Origin: Oxalobacteraceae bacterium
GTDB lineage: Bacteria > Pseudomonadota > Gammaproteobacteria > Burkholderiales > Burkholderiaceae_D
Length of the DNA: 33,811 bases
Direction: 5' to 3'
Assembly (NCBI GenBank): GCA_947464955.1
Contig: CANHZI010000032.1
Location: 1-33,811, forward strand
Shown here: positions 17,524-25,221 of the stretch, piece by piece
Numbering within the stretch: position 1 is the stretch's first letter
How the letters are laid out: each line of letters begins with the position of its first letter
Notes under the pieces: model-generated
The model's database searches: none
Told to the model about the DNA's origin: nothing
The model's input: only the letters and a program-made list of their open reading frames with translations
Position numbers and translations under genes: made by a program

Positions 17524-19998
17524 ATGAAATATCTTATATCCAACAAAGTGATTCACCGAATTTTTCTGTCCGTAAACGTAACTTTGTTACTGGCGTCTTC
17601 TGGCGTGGCATGGGGGAAAAGTGAAGCAAATCAACAACTTGCAACGCCCCTTGTCTTTGGTGGCGCCTTGGTCAGCACTTCGCTTGCTAGTGCGACGCTT
17701 GCTGCCACCGTTGGCGTCAATGCGACCAGTTGTTCCGCCATTGCCGTGCAGACTGCGGTTAATTCCGCAACCAGCGGCATGATCGTCCAGATTCCTGCGG
17801 GCGACTGCAATTGGGGTACTGCGCAAGTGACTGTACCGGCTGGTCTTACCTTGCAAGGCGCTGGTAAAGACATCACGATTATTCGTCGCTCAGGGGTGGT
17901 CACAGATGCTTTGCATTTGGTGAAGTTTGATTGCTCAAACGGTAAAAACGCCATTTTTTCTGATATGACTTTGGTCGGCAATGGCAATACCAGTATCAGC
18001 GATAAGGGATTGGGTTTGATGAATGGTTGCGTCGATTTTAAAGTGTCGAACGCTAAGTTTACTAAGTTTGGTTCAGCTGGTATCGCGATTGATGGTTCGA
18101 TTACGGAACGTGGGGTAATCTTCAATAGTGAATTTGTCGCCAATACGAAAACTGGTGCTGGTTATGGCGTAATGATCTTGGCTGATGGCTCTTGGCCTGC
18201 GCTCGATTTGGGCTCAAAAAATGCGGTCTTCATTGAGGACAGTAGTTTTCAAGGAAATACAACTAACCTTAGTGCCAATGATTCAGGTCGCTTTGTTTTT
18301 CGCTTCAATAAAGTGGTAGTGAGCGATATAGGCAAAAACTTTTCAATGGTGCAGGTAAATGGAAAATCCTCCGCCCCGCATGGCGCTCGTAGCTGGGAAA
18401 TTTATAACAACCAGTTTTCAACCAGCTTGACTAGCGGATCAGCTAGAACCGCCATTGGTATTAGTGGTGGAGATGGTGTTGCTTTCAATAACACGATGAC
18501 GACGACGATCGCGCGTCCAATCGAGTTAGATGTGGATGGTTTCACTTGTGGCACTTATCCGGGGCCAGATCAAGTTCGTAGTGCGTATTTCTGGAACAAT
18601 ACAAAGAATACCTATGCTAACGGGATTGCGAATAATTGTACGTCTTCCATTTCCTTGGGACGTGATTACTTCACGAGTGCCAAACCCGGTTATGTCGCGT
18701 ATTCATATCCACATCCATTACGCACTGCTACCGTGACAACGAGCACAACCACGACATGTAATTTTCCAGATTGGGTGGGTGGGAAATCTTATGTGATTGG
18801 TGACAAGGTACGCTATGCTGCCAACGGGAAATTCTATCAGGCCTCACATAATAATCCAGGTTGGGATCCAACCATCAGTACCTATTTCTGGGATTCTTAT
18901 GCTTGTTCTGGAACAACACCAACACCAACACCAACGCCAACGCCAACCGCGCCAGTTATTACTCTTGCTAACTGTTCAATAGACAGCGTACAAGCTGCAG
19001 TCAACAGCGCAAGTTCTGGCACCACAGTAAGTTTGCCAGCTGGTGATTGCAATTGGGGCACTAGACAATTGAATGTGCCGGGCGGCGTGTATTTGAAGGG
19101 TGCGGGCAAGACTAGCACCATCATCCGACGTATTGGTAATGTCGCCAATACCGCCTATTTGGTTGCATATGATTGTTCCAATGGGAAGCCGGCAAAGATT
19201 TCTGGAATGTCACTGATCGGAAATGGTGATGGCGCTATCCAGGATAAGGGCTTAGGATTGTTAAATGGCTGTCAGGATTTCAAAGTAGCGAATTCTAAAT
19301 TTAGCAATTTCATTTTCAGTGCCGTGTATGTTGGCGATGCTCCAAATCAGCGCGGTGTTATCTATGGTAACGACTTCATTAATAATTACAGTGCTGCCCT
19401 CAAAAATCTGGGTTATGGCGTGGTGGTGTATGGTGGTGGCGCATGGCCTGCATTGGATTTGGGTTCGGCTAACGCGGTCTTTGTCGAAGATAATTATTTC
19501 TCCGGTAATCGTCATAATATTGCATCGAACAATGGCTCAGTTTATGTGTTTAGACATAACACTGTGATAGGGCAAGATGCGGCGAAAGACTATGCAATGA
19601 CTGACTCCCATGGTTTATCGTCATCTGCACGTGGATCACGCAGCTATGAGGTGTATAACAATGATTATTCAACGAACATTACCAGTGGATTACAACGCAC
19701 TGCAGTTGGGATTCGTGGAGGTGATGGGGTGATCTTCAATAACACAGCGACCGCTACCATCAGCAGAACTGTAGAGTTGATGGTCGAAGGTTTTGGTTGT
19801 GGCACCTATCCTGGGCCTGACCAAATCCGGTCTCTCTATATCTGGAATAACTCGAATAATTCCAGTAACGGCTATACCACTAACGGTATCGATAATACTT
19901 GCCCAAGTTCGATAGGACTGAATCGAGATTATTTCTTAACACCGAAACCTGGTTATACACCATACACCTATCCACATCCAACAAGGGCTGTGTTCTGA
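17524..19998 (+). CDS. Secreted tandem right-handed beta-helix protein with central carbohydrate-binding module
   Basis: An 824-residue exported protein starting with a hydrophobic signal segment (about residues 8-31). Two homologous domains, about 70-400 and 484-822, share the order VQ(T/A)AVNSA..SG, PAGDCNWGT (91-99; 506-513), KGLGL(M/L)NGC, WPALDLGS, GGDGV(A/I)FNNT, CGTYPGPDQ and a PHP(L/T)R end. Rich in Asn, Gly and short beta repeats, they look like pectate-lyase-type beta-helices. Between them lies a module with DWVGGKSYVIGDKVRY...FYQASHNNPGW...YFWDSYAC (412-461), similar to the chitin/cellulose-binding CBM5/12 fold, then a Thr-Pro linker (465-475). Conserved Cys pairs occur in each copy. 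It probably binds, cleaves or organises the exported polysaccharide; no catalytic residues can be assigned. A strong GGAGGTG precedes the ATG. Confidence 0.85.
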   Translation: MKYLISNKVIHRIFLSVNVTLLLASSGVAWGKSEANQQLATPLVFGGALVSTSLASATLAATVGVNATSCSAIAVQTAVNSATSGMIVQIPAGDCNWGTAQVTVPAGLTLQGAGKDITIIRRSGVVTDALHLVKFDCSNGKNAIFSDMTLVGNGNTSISDKGLGLMNGCVDFKVSNAKFTKFGSAGIAIDGSITERGVIFNSEFVANTKTGAGYGVMILADGSWPALDLGSKNAVFIEDSSFQGNTTNLSANDSGRFVFRFNKVVVSDIGKNFSMVQVNGKSSAPHGARSWEIYNNQFSTSLTSGSARTAIGISGGDGVAFNNTMTTTIARPIELDVDGFTCGTYPGPDQVRSAYFWNNTKNTYANGIANNCTSSISLGRDYFTSAKPGYVAYSYPHPLRTATVTTSTTTTCNFPDWVGGKSYVIGDKVRYAANGKFYQASHNNPGWDPTISTYFWDSYACSGTTPTPTPTPTPTAPVITLANCSIDSVQAAVNSASSGTTVSLPAGDCNWGTRQLNVPGGVYLKGAGKTSTIIRRIGNVANTAYLVAYDCSNGKPAKISGMSLIGNGDGAIQDKGLGLLNGCQDFKVANSKFSNFIFSAVYVGDAPNQRGVIYGNDFINNYSAALKNLGYGVVVYGGGAWPALDLGSANAVFVEDNYFSGNRHNIASNNGSVYVFRHNTVIGQDAAKDYAMTDSHGLSSSARGSRSYEVYNNDYSTNITSGLQRTAVGIRGGDGVIFNNTATATISRTVELMVEGFGCGTYPGPDQIRSLYIWNNSNNSSNGYTTNGIDNTCPSSIGLNRDYFLTPKPGYTPYTYPHPTRAVF
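17731..18723 (+). repeat. Beta-helix domain copy 1 (intragenic duplication)
   Basis: Encodes residues 70-400 of the secreted protein. It aligns along its whole length with the second copy through shared blocks such as PAGDCNWGT, DCSNGK, WPALDLGS and GTYPGPDQ. The DNA has diverged considerably, so the duplication is not recent. Confidence 0.85.
18916..18945 (+). repeat. Hexanucleotide repeat coding a Thr-Pro linker
   Basis: Five tandem ACN-CCA units encode TPTPTPTPTP between the binding module and the second beta-helix copy. Unit changes stay in frame and would only lengthen or shorten the linker. Confidence 0.85.
18973..19989 (+). repeat. Beta-helix domain copy 2 (intragenic duplication)
   Basis: Encodes residues 484-822, the second homologous copy. 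It keeps all the landmark blocks of copy 1, with many conservative changes and a few small insertions (for example near NNSNNSSNGYTTNG). Confidence 0.85.
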
Positions 19999-20038
19999 AC
20001 TAAGTTTTTCATGTGACGGCACAAGGAACATGTGCCTT

Positions 20039-20081
20039 GGCGAACATCAGGGTTTTTCACCGGTCTGATGTTCGCCTTTTT
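20039..20081 (+). terminator. Strong rho-independent terminator after the beta-helix gene
   Basis: GGCGAACATCAG and CTGATGTTCGCC form a perfect 12-pair stem with a 14-base loop, followed by five T residues. A second small hairpin, GGCACA/TGTGCC, lies just before it at 20018-20036. The T-run is only on the plus strand, so it ends the beta-helix transcript. Confidence 0.92.
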
Positions 20082-20140
20082 CATTTTCTGCCTCCTAGAA
20101 CTTAGGTAGTCAACACACGTCCTATTTTCTTTGATGACAT

Positions 20141-20908
20141 CTATTGCGAGCGCTTCTTTTCTTTGTTCAAGAACAGCTGCGTAAAAATACCTAGAATAAA
20201 CAAGGTATTCGTGACCAAATAACGGGCAAAAAGTCGGCGAGGCTCGGAGAGCAAACGATATAACCATTCAAAGCCATGACGTTGCCACGACAACGGCGCT
20301 CGTTTGAGCGTACCTGCATGATAGTCAAACGCCGCACCGACACCAATCATGACGGCATTCACGCTCCCACAATGCGCTGCCATCCAGTGCTCCTGTTTTG
20401 GGCACCCCAAGCCAATGAATACGACGTTGGCACCAGATTGGTTCATCATCTCGACTTCGGCTTGCGTTTCCTGTGTCGATAGGGTGCGAAATGGGGGGGA
20501 GTAGGTGCCGGCAATATCCAGACGTGGGAAATTTTTTCGGATTTCCAAACTCAATTTTCGTAAAGTATCGTCAGTGCTGCCATAAAAAAATGGGCGCTGA
20601 CCATGCTCTTCCGCCAACTTCAAATAGCGCCACATTAAATCTGGACCATTAATACGTTCCTGTGCGACTTTTCCTAGATGACTGAGTACCCAGGCGATCG
20701 GTGCCCCGTCTGGCGTTGCCATATCGGCGTTATTGATGATGGCTTGAAATTCAAAGTTTCGCTTGGCCGTAACGACCGAATGCACATTGCAAATGCATAT
20801 GTAGCGAGATTCATGTCTGACACCCCATTCCATGATTTGTGTTAATGCCTCAGCCCACGAGAGCTGACTAATTTTGGCCCCTAATACTGAAAAGCGTTCT
20901 ATTTGCAT
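20141..20908 (-). CDS. WecG/TagA/CpsF-family glycosyltransferase
   Basis: A 255-residue GT26 enzyme of the group that transfers a (often N-acetylated) hexosamine to a lipid-linked acceptor. Landmarks are CNVHS (N41), the catalytic-site region ATPDGAP with D67, the FYGS block (108-111), GLGCPKQEHWM (167-177, with PKQE) and the family C-terminus RAPLSWQRHGFEWLYRLLSE followed by a hydrophobic tail (about 230-247) that would bind the membrane. GGGAGA lies six bases before the ATG. It overlaps the end of the GT4 gene by 41 bases and is the last gene of its unit. Family assignment is firm; donor sugar is not known. Confidence 0.92.
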   Translation of the reverse strand: MQIERFSVLGAKISQLSWAEALTQIMEWGVRHESRYICICNVHSVVTAKRNFEFQAIINNADMATPDGAPIAWVLSHLGKVAQERINGPDLMWRYLKLAEEHGQRPFFYGSTDDTLRKLSLEIRKNFPRLDIAGTYSPPFRTLSTQETQAEVEMMNQSGANVVFIGLGCPKQEHWMAAHCGSVNAVMIGVGAAFDYHAGTLKRAPLSWQRHGFEWLYRLLSEPRRLFARYLVTNTLFILGIFTQLFLNKEKKRSQ

Positions 20909-22094
20909 ATTGTTCTCCCATGCTGGTGAGTGCGTTTTGATAGATATCCATCAAGAGTGTGTAATTTCGCTTAGGGGTATACTTATTTTGATACTCTTCA
21001 TAGGCGGCACGACCCATGTTTGCCATCTGTTCGGGATGAGTGCTTGCCCAGGCAATCTTCTGCGCAAGCTCGTTTGCATTGCCGGGCTCGAACAACAATC
21101 CATTAACGTCATCGGTGACTAGTTCTGCGAGTCCACCATGTCGACTGGCGATTACCGGAACACCACATGAAAAAGCCTCGGCTGCCGCCAGCCCAAATGT
21201 CTCGTAACATGTACTCGGTGCGACCAAAAAAGACGATTTATGTAATAACTCAAAAATGGCCTCAGGCTTTTGGGGGCCAAGGTAGTCGCCAGAAAATGCC
21301 TCGACTACGTCTTTGTGTAGAGGCCCAGCGCCAATGATTTTGATCGACGTACTCACTGTTTTGTCTTGATGGTTCATTGCATTAGCGAGCATTTTTTTTG
21401 CCGCAATCAGCGTGTTAATTCCCTTTTCTTCTGACAAACGTCCTACAAAGAGACCATCACTGCGTGCTGCCCAATTCGGTTGACGTTTGCTATCGACAAA
21501 ATTAGGTTTGATGTGAATTTTTTCTTCCGGTAGTCCACCTGCAATGAACTTGTTCCGACAAAAATGATTCATCGCAATGTAGGCACTTACACGATGTTGG
21601 TAGGTTCCTAAGAAACGATGGACACCTAACATGCTGGTGACTACCGCTGACTGCAAGTGAGAGTCGTGGTAGCAAGCGCGTGTCGTTGCACGCCAAGGAA
21701 AATTTCCAACGCAATCTTCACATACAACACCATTACGCAATAGCATCGCCTGCGGACAGATCAGACGAAAATTGTGCAGTGTTTGGACGATAGGGATGCG
21801 CTGGTAAGTGGCAAACCAGTACAACGAGGGCGAAATGAGAGGAAAGGTATTGTGTGCATGAATCAACTCAGGTCGAAAGCGTTCACATAGTAATTTCAAT
21901 TCCTTGTTTGACTGCGACGACCACAATGTAGATAGTGCTGTCTTGACCTGACTCTGATCCCGAATCTCCAAATTATTTCTACGGTACTCAATTACTTCAT
22001 GACCATGCTGTCTAAGCAAGGCTATCTCTGATTTGACCGCGGTATCTTCACCGCCCGCCTGTTGATAAGAATTGTGTGCGATCAAAATTTTCAT
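20868..22094 (-). CDS. Family 4 glycosyltransferase (GT-B fold)
   Basis: A 408-residue retaining glycosyltransferase that extends the lipid-linked repeat unit. The N-terminal half opens with MKILIAHNSYQQAGGEDTAV, the glycine-rich acceptor-side motif of the family, and contains a Cys cluster (C113, C125, C128, C141) seen in a subset of these enzymes. The C-terminal donor half has FVGRLSEEKG (216-225), IIGAGPL (253-259) and the paired glutamates E298 and E306 in YETFGLAAAE. The ribosome site before the ATG is weak. The gene is translationally coupled to the WecG-type gene. Sugar specificity is unknown. Confidence 0.92.
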   Translation of the reverse strand: MKILIAHNSYQQAGGEDTAVKSEIALLRQHGHEVIEYRRNNLEIRDQSQVKTALSTLWSSQSNKELKLLCERFRPELIHAHNTFPLISPSLYWFATYQRIPIVQTLHNFRLICPQAMLLRNGVVCEDCVGNFPWRATTRACYHDSHLQSAVVTSMLGVHRFLGTYQHRVSAYIAMNHFCRNKFIAGGLPEEKIHIKPNFVDSKRQPNWAARSDGLFVGRLSEEKGINTLIAAKKMLANAMNHQDKTVSTSIKIIGAGPLHKDVVEAFSGDYLGPQKPEAIFELLHKSSFLVAPSTCYETFGLAAAEAFSCGVPVIASRHGGLAELVTDDVNGLLFEPGNANELAQKIAWASTHPEQMANMGRAAYEEYQNKYTPKRNYTLLMDIYQNALTSMGEQYANRTLFSIRGQN

Positions 22095-22218
22095 AATCGG
22101 GACTCATGTTCTCAAAGCAAATTGGCGGATCGTGTCTAAGTCATACAAAAACAAATAACGATTTTTAGTCCGCAATAATGTCAAGCTGAACAATAATTGG
22201 CAACGCAGTAAAGGGGCT

Positions 22219-22914
22219 CTAATGCAATACTGACCCATTGTCTTGCTTTTCTTTTTTCAGATTATTCCTTGACCAGTTTTCACGCACAAAAGCTTGACTA
22301 TGACCGGACAGTTTAAGTGAGATATCGACCAGCCAACGTTGGGTTGGCGTTGGATCTAATTGGGTAATGAAGGCAAATGGTAGGAGCCAGATGCTGAGCC
22401 ATAAGGCAAATAAGAAAGACGAGGGTGAGGGAGCATGTTCCCTCTGAAGTGTGTCGATAAAATACAGGCTAATTGCTGCGCCCAGACACCAACCTGAAAT
22501 CACCTCAGAAATGGAATGTGCTTGGAGCATAAAACGTGAGAAGGCGATCATCACACTTAATGCTGTGCAAAAAAGGACGGCGAAGGTTTGCATTGATCTT
22601 GAATATTTTTGAAAAATGAGAAACCCAAGTACAGGAAAGATCGCCGCCGCCCGCATCGCGTGTCCACTAAAGCCAGTGAAATCGAGCGTTTGGTTGCCTA
22701 TCCCCCAACCGATAAAAGCAATCTTGCTGACGGTGACTAGACACATCCCGAGGAAAAGTAACAAGGTCCACTTTAAGACGAAATACCAAGCGCGCTGACC
22801 TCCGAAAATAAACGACATTCCTATTGCGATCGGGCCTGTTGCTGCGAGGTCACCGAGATTACTAATCGCCACCAGATAGTTCATATTTTTCCAAATGAAA
22901 TGAATGATTGACAT
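22219..22914 (-). CDS. PAP2-family membrane phosphatase
   Basis: A 231-residue polytopic protein of the PAP2 superfamily, which removes phosphate from lipid carriers; here it may recycle undecaprenyl pyrophosphate released by polymerisation. Motif 1 is represented by K64 without the usual RP, motif 2 by SGH (83-85) with catalytic H85, and motif 3 by SRFMLQAHSISE, where R127 and H133 are in place but the last acidic residue is Glu137 instead of Asp. About six membrane helices fit the sequence. A second ATG at codon 11 (22884) has a better ribosome site (TTGGAAAAAT) and may be the real start. It lies 124 bases upstream of the GT4 gene on the same strand. Confidence 0.8.
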   Translation of the reverse strand: MSIIHFIWKNMNYLVAISNLGDLAATGPIAIGMSFIFGGQRAWYFVLKWTLLLFLGMCLVTVSKIAFIGWGIGNQTLDFTGFSGHAMRAAAIFPVLGFLIFQKYSRSMQTFAVLFCTALSVMIAFSRFMLQAHSISEVISGWCLGAAISLYFIDTLQREHAPSPSSFLFALWLSIWLLPFAFITQLDPTPTQRWLVDISLKLSGHSQAFVRENWSRNNLKKEKQDNGSVLH

Positions 22915-23288
22915 GCCGAAAATCGCTATGTGCGTTACCGAATATTTTTTGGCGAGATGTGTATATCGATTTTTTTAATGACTTGTCGATTTGCCTGTTA
23001 ATTTCAGTGGAGAACTGCTGACTATTGTCCTTACATAAAGGTGATCTGATTTGCGTTTTCTCAATTGAGCTTATGCTTGTATCGGCAGTTCAATGAAACT
23101 GAATGCAAGACATATCTTTAAATGAGGTCTAGCTATTTTTCACCTCCGACTGAGTTGTTTGATTATTCACAAGCGCCAGCTTTAGCGAGTGAATACTATT
23201 TTACGGTGTTACCTTACAAGCGCTCTTAGAACTCCAAAGGCTTAGATATTGCTTGTGCGGAAGTGAGATGGTTCCTAAAGGAGATGAT
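22915..23288. other. Divergent intergenic region between PAP2 and HTH genes
   Basis: About 370 AT-rich bases should carry promoters for both directions. An inverted repeat at 23166-23193 pairs TTCAC with GTGAA and, inside, CGC with GCG. It uses the same half-site as the palindrome at 17424-17440, though with a longer centre. No other gene is seen. Confidence 0.45.
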
Positions 23289-23609
23289 ATGAAACAAGAA
23301 GGTATAAAAGAGCGAGAGATTGAAGGCTACAATCCAAATCATTTACTAGATTCGCTGATCGAACGCCTCCAGTTAAGAAATGATGCTGCACTTTCACGAT
23401 TACTGGGTGTTGAGTCACCTGTCATTAGCAAAATCCGACACATGAAAGTACCAGTCGGGGCCTCGCTTTTGATCCGCATGCATGAAGCTACAGATATTGG
23501 TATACAAGACTTGAGGGCACTGATGGGGGATCAGCGCAAAAGTTTTCGTGTGGGATATACCAAGACCAAACAAAGAAAACAGCGGCGAACAGAAAACATC
23601 GTTGACTAG
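23289..23609 (+). CDS. Small helix-turn-helix-like protein
   Basis: A 106-residue protein whose middle (AALSRLLGVESPVISKIRH, about residues 31-49) reads as a Cro/CI-type helix-turn-helix, followed by PVGASLLIRMHEATDIGIQDLRALMG and a very basic tail (KTKQRKQRR). I recognise this pattern from short uncharacterised proteins common in Oxalobacteraceae. It could bind DNA and control the flanking EPS genes, but there is no direct evidence. The start is set by AAAGGAGAT just before the ATG at 23289; the frame extends 12 codons further up with no ribosome site. It is a lone plus-strand gene between two minus-strand units. Confidence 0.75.
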   Translation: MKQEGIKEREIEGYNPNHLLDSLIERLQLRNDAALSRLLGVESPVISKIRHMKVPVGASLLIRMHEATDIGIQDLRALMGDQRKSFRVGYTKTKQRKQRRTENIVD

Positions 23610-23619
23610 ATCAAGCTTT

Positions 23620-23787
23620 GCACGAACATTTTTGTTCACTGTTGTTCTTCCTCCTAAGGAGTTAACTGCTCCTTGAGAAAGTCGACGCCGTGACACCGAG
23701 AGCTTCAAAGACTCTCGGCTAAGCATGACGGGGCTCTTCTCGTAACGTCACGCTCGCCCTTATGTTCAGAGTCTCTGTAGTCTCTGT
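23620..23787. repeat. Hairpin-rich stretch between the HTH and manC genes
   Basis: Between two convergent genes lie several inverted repeats: GAACA/TGTTC around 23625-23636, AAGGAG/CTCCTT at 23656-23674, CCGAGAG/CTCTCGG at 23696-23718, and TGACG/CGTCA around 23726-23750. A direct repeat of AGTCTCTGT follows (about 23770-23787). None is followed by a clear T-run, so a simple terminator is not certain; it may be a transcribed structured 3' region. Confidence 0.5.
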
Positions 23788-23796
23788 ATGCCCATT

Positions 23797-25221
23797 CTAA
23801 TTTCGATGATAGCTGTCCTCAAAACGAACAATGTCATCCTCTCCAAGATAAGCGCCTGACTGGACTTCCATGAGTTGCAAAGAAACCTTGCCTGGATTTT
23901 CCAAGCGATGTTTGACACCAATAGGAATATAAGTCGATTCATTTTCAGAAAGCAGAGAGATTTTTTCTCCGCAGGTAATGCGTGCAGTGCCACTGACGAC
24001 GACCCAATGTTCTGCGCGGTGATGATGTAATTGTAGCGAAAGCTTACCGCCAGGTCGCACCGTAATACGCTTTACCTGAAAGCGATCGCCGGTATCGATC
24101 ACCTCATAGCTGCCCCAAGGGCGATAAACCATCTTATGATTAATATGTTCACAGCGGTTCTTACGTTGTAATTCATTGACGATCTTTTTTACGGCTTGCC
24201 CCTGACTTTTATGTGCGACTAGCACCGCATCTTTGGTCTCGACGATGATCACATCTTGTAAACCGATAGCGGCGACAAATCGACTCTCAGCACGAATCAA
24301 CGAGCCGCTCATGCCATCTGTGTAAACGTCCCCCTGTAACACATTCGCACTGATATCAGCATCCTTGCATTGATAATCATAGACTGCTGGCCACGATCCC
24401 AGATCATTCCAGCCTATGTCCGATTTGACTACCGCGGCATGTGTGGTATGTTCCATGACCGCGTGATCGATAGAGACAGAAGGGCAGGTGTTAAACCAAT
24501 GCTCGTCCAGACGACAAAAATCGAGGTCTCTAAAAGCGTCGCGAACCGCGTGTTCACAATGATCGACGATGTCAGGACGAAATTGTGCTAATTCCTCAAG
24601 GTAGCGGGTTGCCTTGAATAAGAACATGCCACTGTTCCAATAATATTCCCCTGTTGCGATTAGTTTGTTTGCAGTTTCTAAGTCTGGCTTTTCAACGAAT
24701 GCATCGACGGCGTAACAATCCGTAATCGTTTTACTAATTTCCCCTCGACGGATATAACCAAAGCCGGTGTCGGGGCTGGTTGCGGTAATGCCGAACGTTG
24801 CAAGGGATCCCTCTACAGCCGCTCTCGCAGCAGATTCAATAGCGCGGTGAAATGCAGGAACATCGGCAATCACATGATCGGCGGGTAACACCAACAGATA
24901 GGCTTCCGGATCGTTTTTTAAGATGTAGTTGGCGCCACAGGCAATTGCAGGTGCAGTATTACGTCCAGTCGATTCGAGAATAATATCAAGCGGCGTGACA
25001 TTCATATTGCGAAGCTGCTCCGCAACCAAAAATCGATGTTCTGCACCACAAATGACCAAGGGCTGCATCAAAGATGGATAGTCTGCCAATCGCAATATGG
25101 TTTCTTGCAACATCGTCTTGTTAGATAAGAGCGGCAGCAATTGTTTCGGGAGAACCTCGCGCGACAATGGCCACAATCTGGTACCTGATCCGCCAGCAAG
25201 TATGAGCGGATAGATATTCAT
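23797..25221 (-). CDS. manC: Mannose-1-phosphate guanylyltransferase / mannose-6-phosphate isomerase, type II
   Basis: Makes GDP-mannose from mannose-1-phosphate and GTP, feeding Gmd; the second domain can interconvert fructose- and mannose-6-phosphate. The N-terminal nucleotidyltransferase opens with LILAGGSGTRLWPLSRE (6-22) and PKQ (25-27), and VEKPD marks the sugar site. The C-terminal cupin (about 350-474) has RPWGSYEVID, VRPGGKLSLQLHHHRAEHW and YIPIGVKHRLEN, the isomerase signature of AlgA/ManC/XanB proteins. The length of 474 residues is normal for the bifunctional form. Its ATG overlaps the stop of the upstream nucleotidyltransferase as ATGA, so the two are coupled. It is far from gmd/fcl but serves the same pathway. 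Confidence 0.95.
   Translation of the reverse strand: MNIYPLILAGGSGTRLWPLSREVLPKQLLPLLSNKTMLQETILRLADYPSLMQPLVICGAEHRFLVAEQLRNMNVTPLDIILESTGRNTAPAIACGANYILKNDPEAYLLVLPADHVIADVPAFHRAIESAARAAVEGSLATFGITATSPDTGFGYIRRGEISKTITDCYAVDAFVEKPDLETANKLIATGEYYWNSGMFLFKATRYLEELAQFRPDIVDHCEHAVRDAFRDLDFCRLDEHWFNTCPSVSIDHAVMEHTTHAAVVKSDIGWNDLGSWPAVYDYQCKDADISANVLQGDVYTDGMSGSLIRAESRFVAAIGLQDVIIVETKDAVLVAHKSQGQAVKKIVNELQRKNRCEHINHKMVYRPWGSYEVIDTGDRFQVKRITVRPGGKLSLQLHHHRAEHWVVVSGTARITCGEKISLLSENESTYIPIGVKHRLENPGKVSLQLMEVQSGAYLGEDDIVRFEDSYHRN

Noticed and set aside
18916-18945. Phase-variable repeat switching the beta-helix gene on and off
   Set aside because: The unit is six bases, so gain or loss of units keeps the reading frame; only linker length would change.
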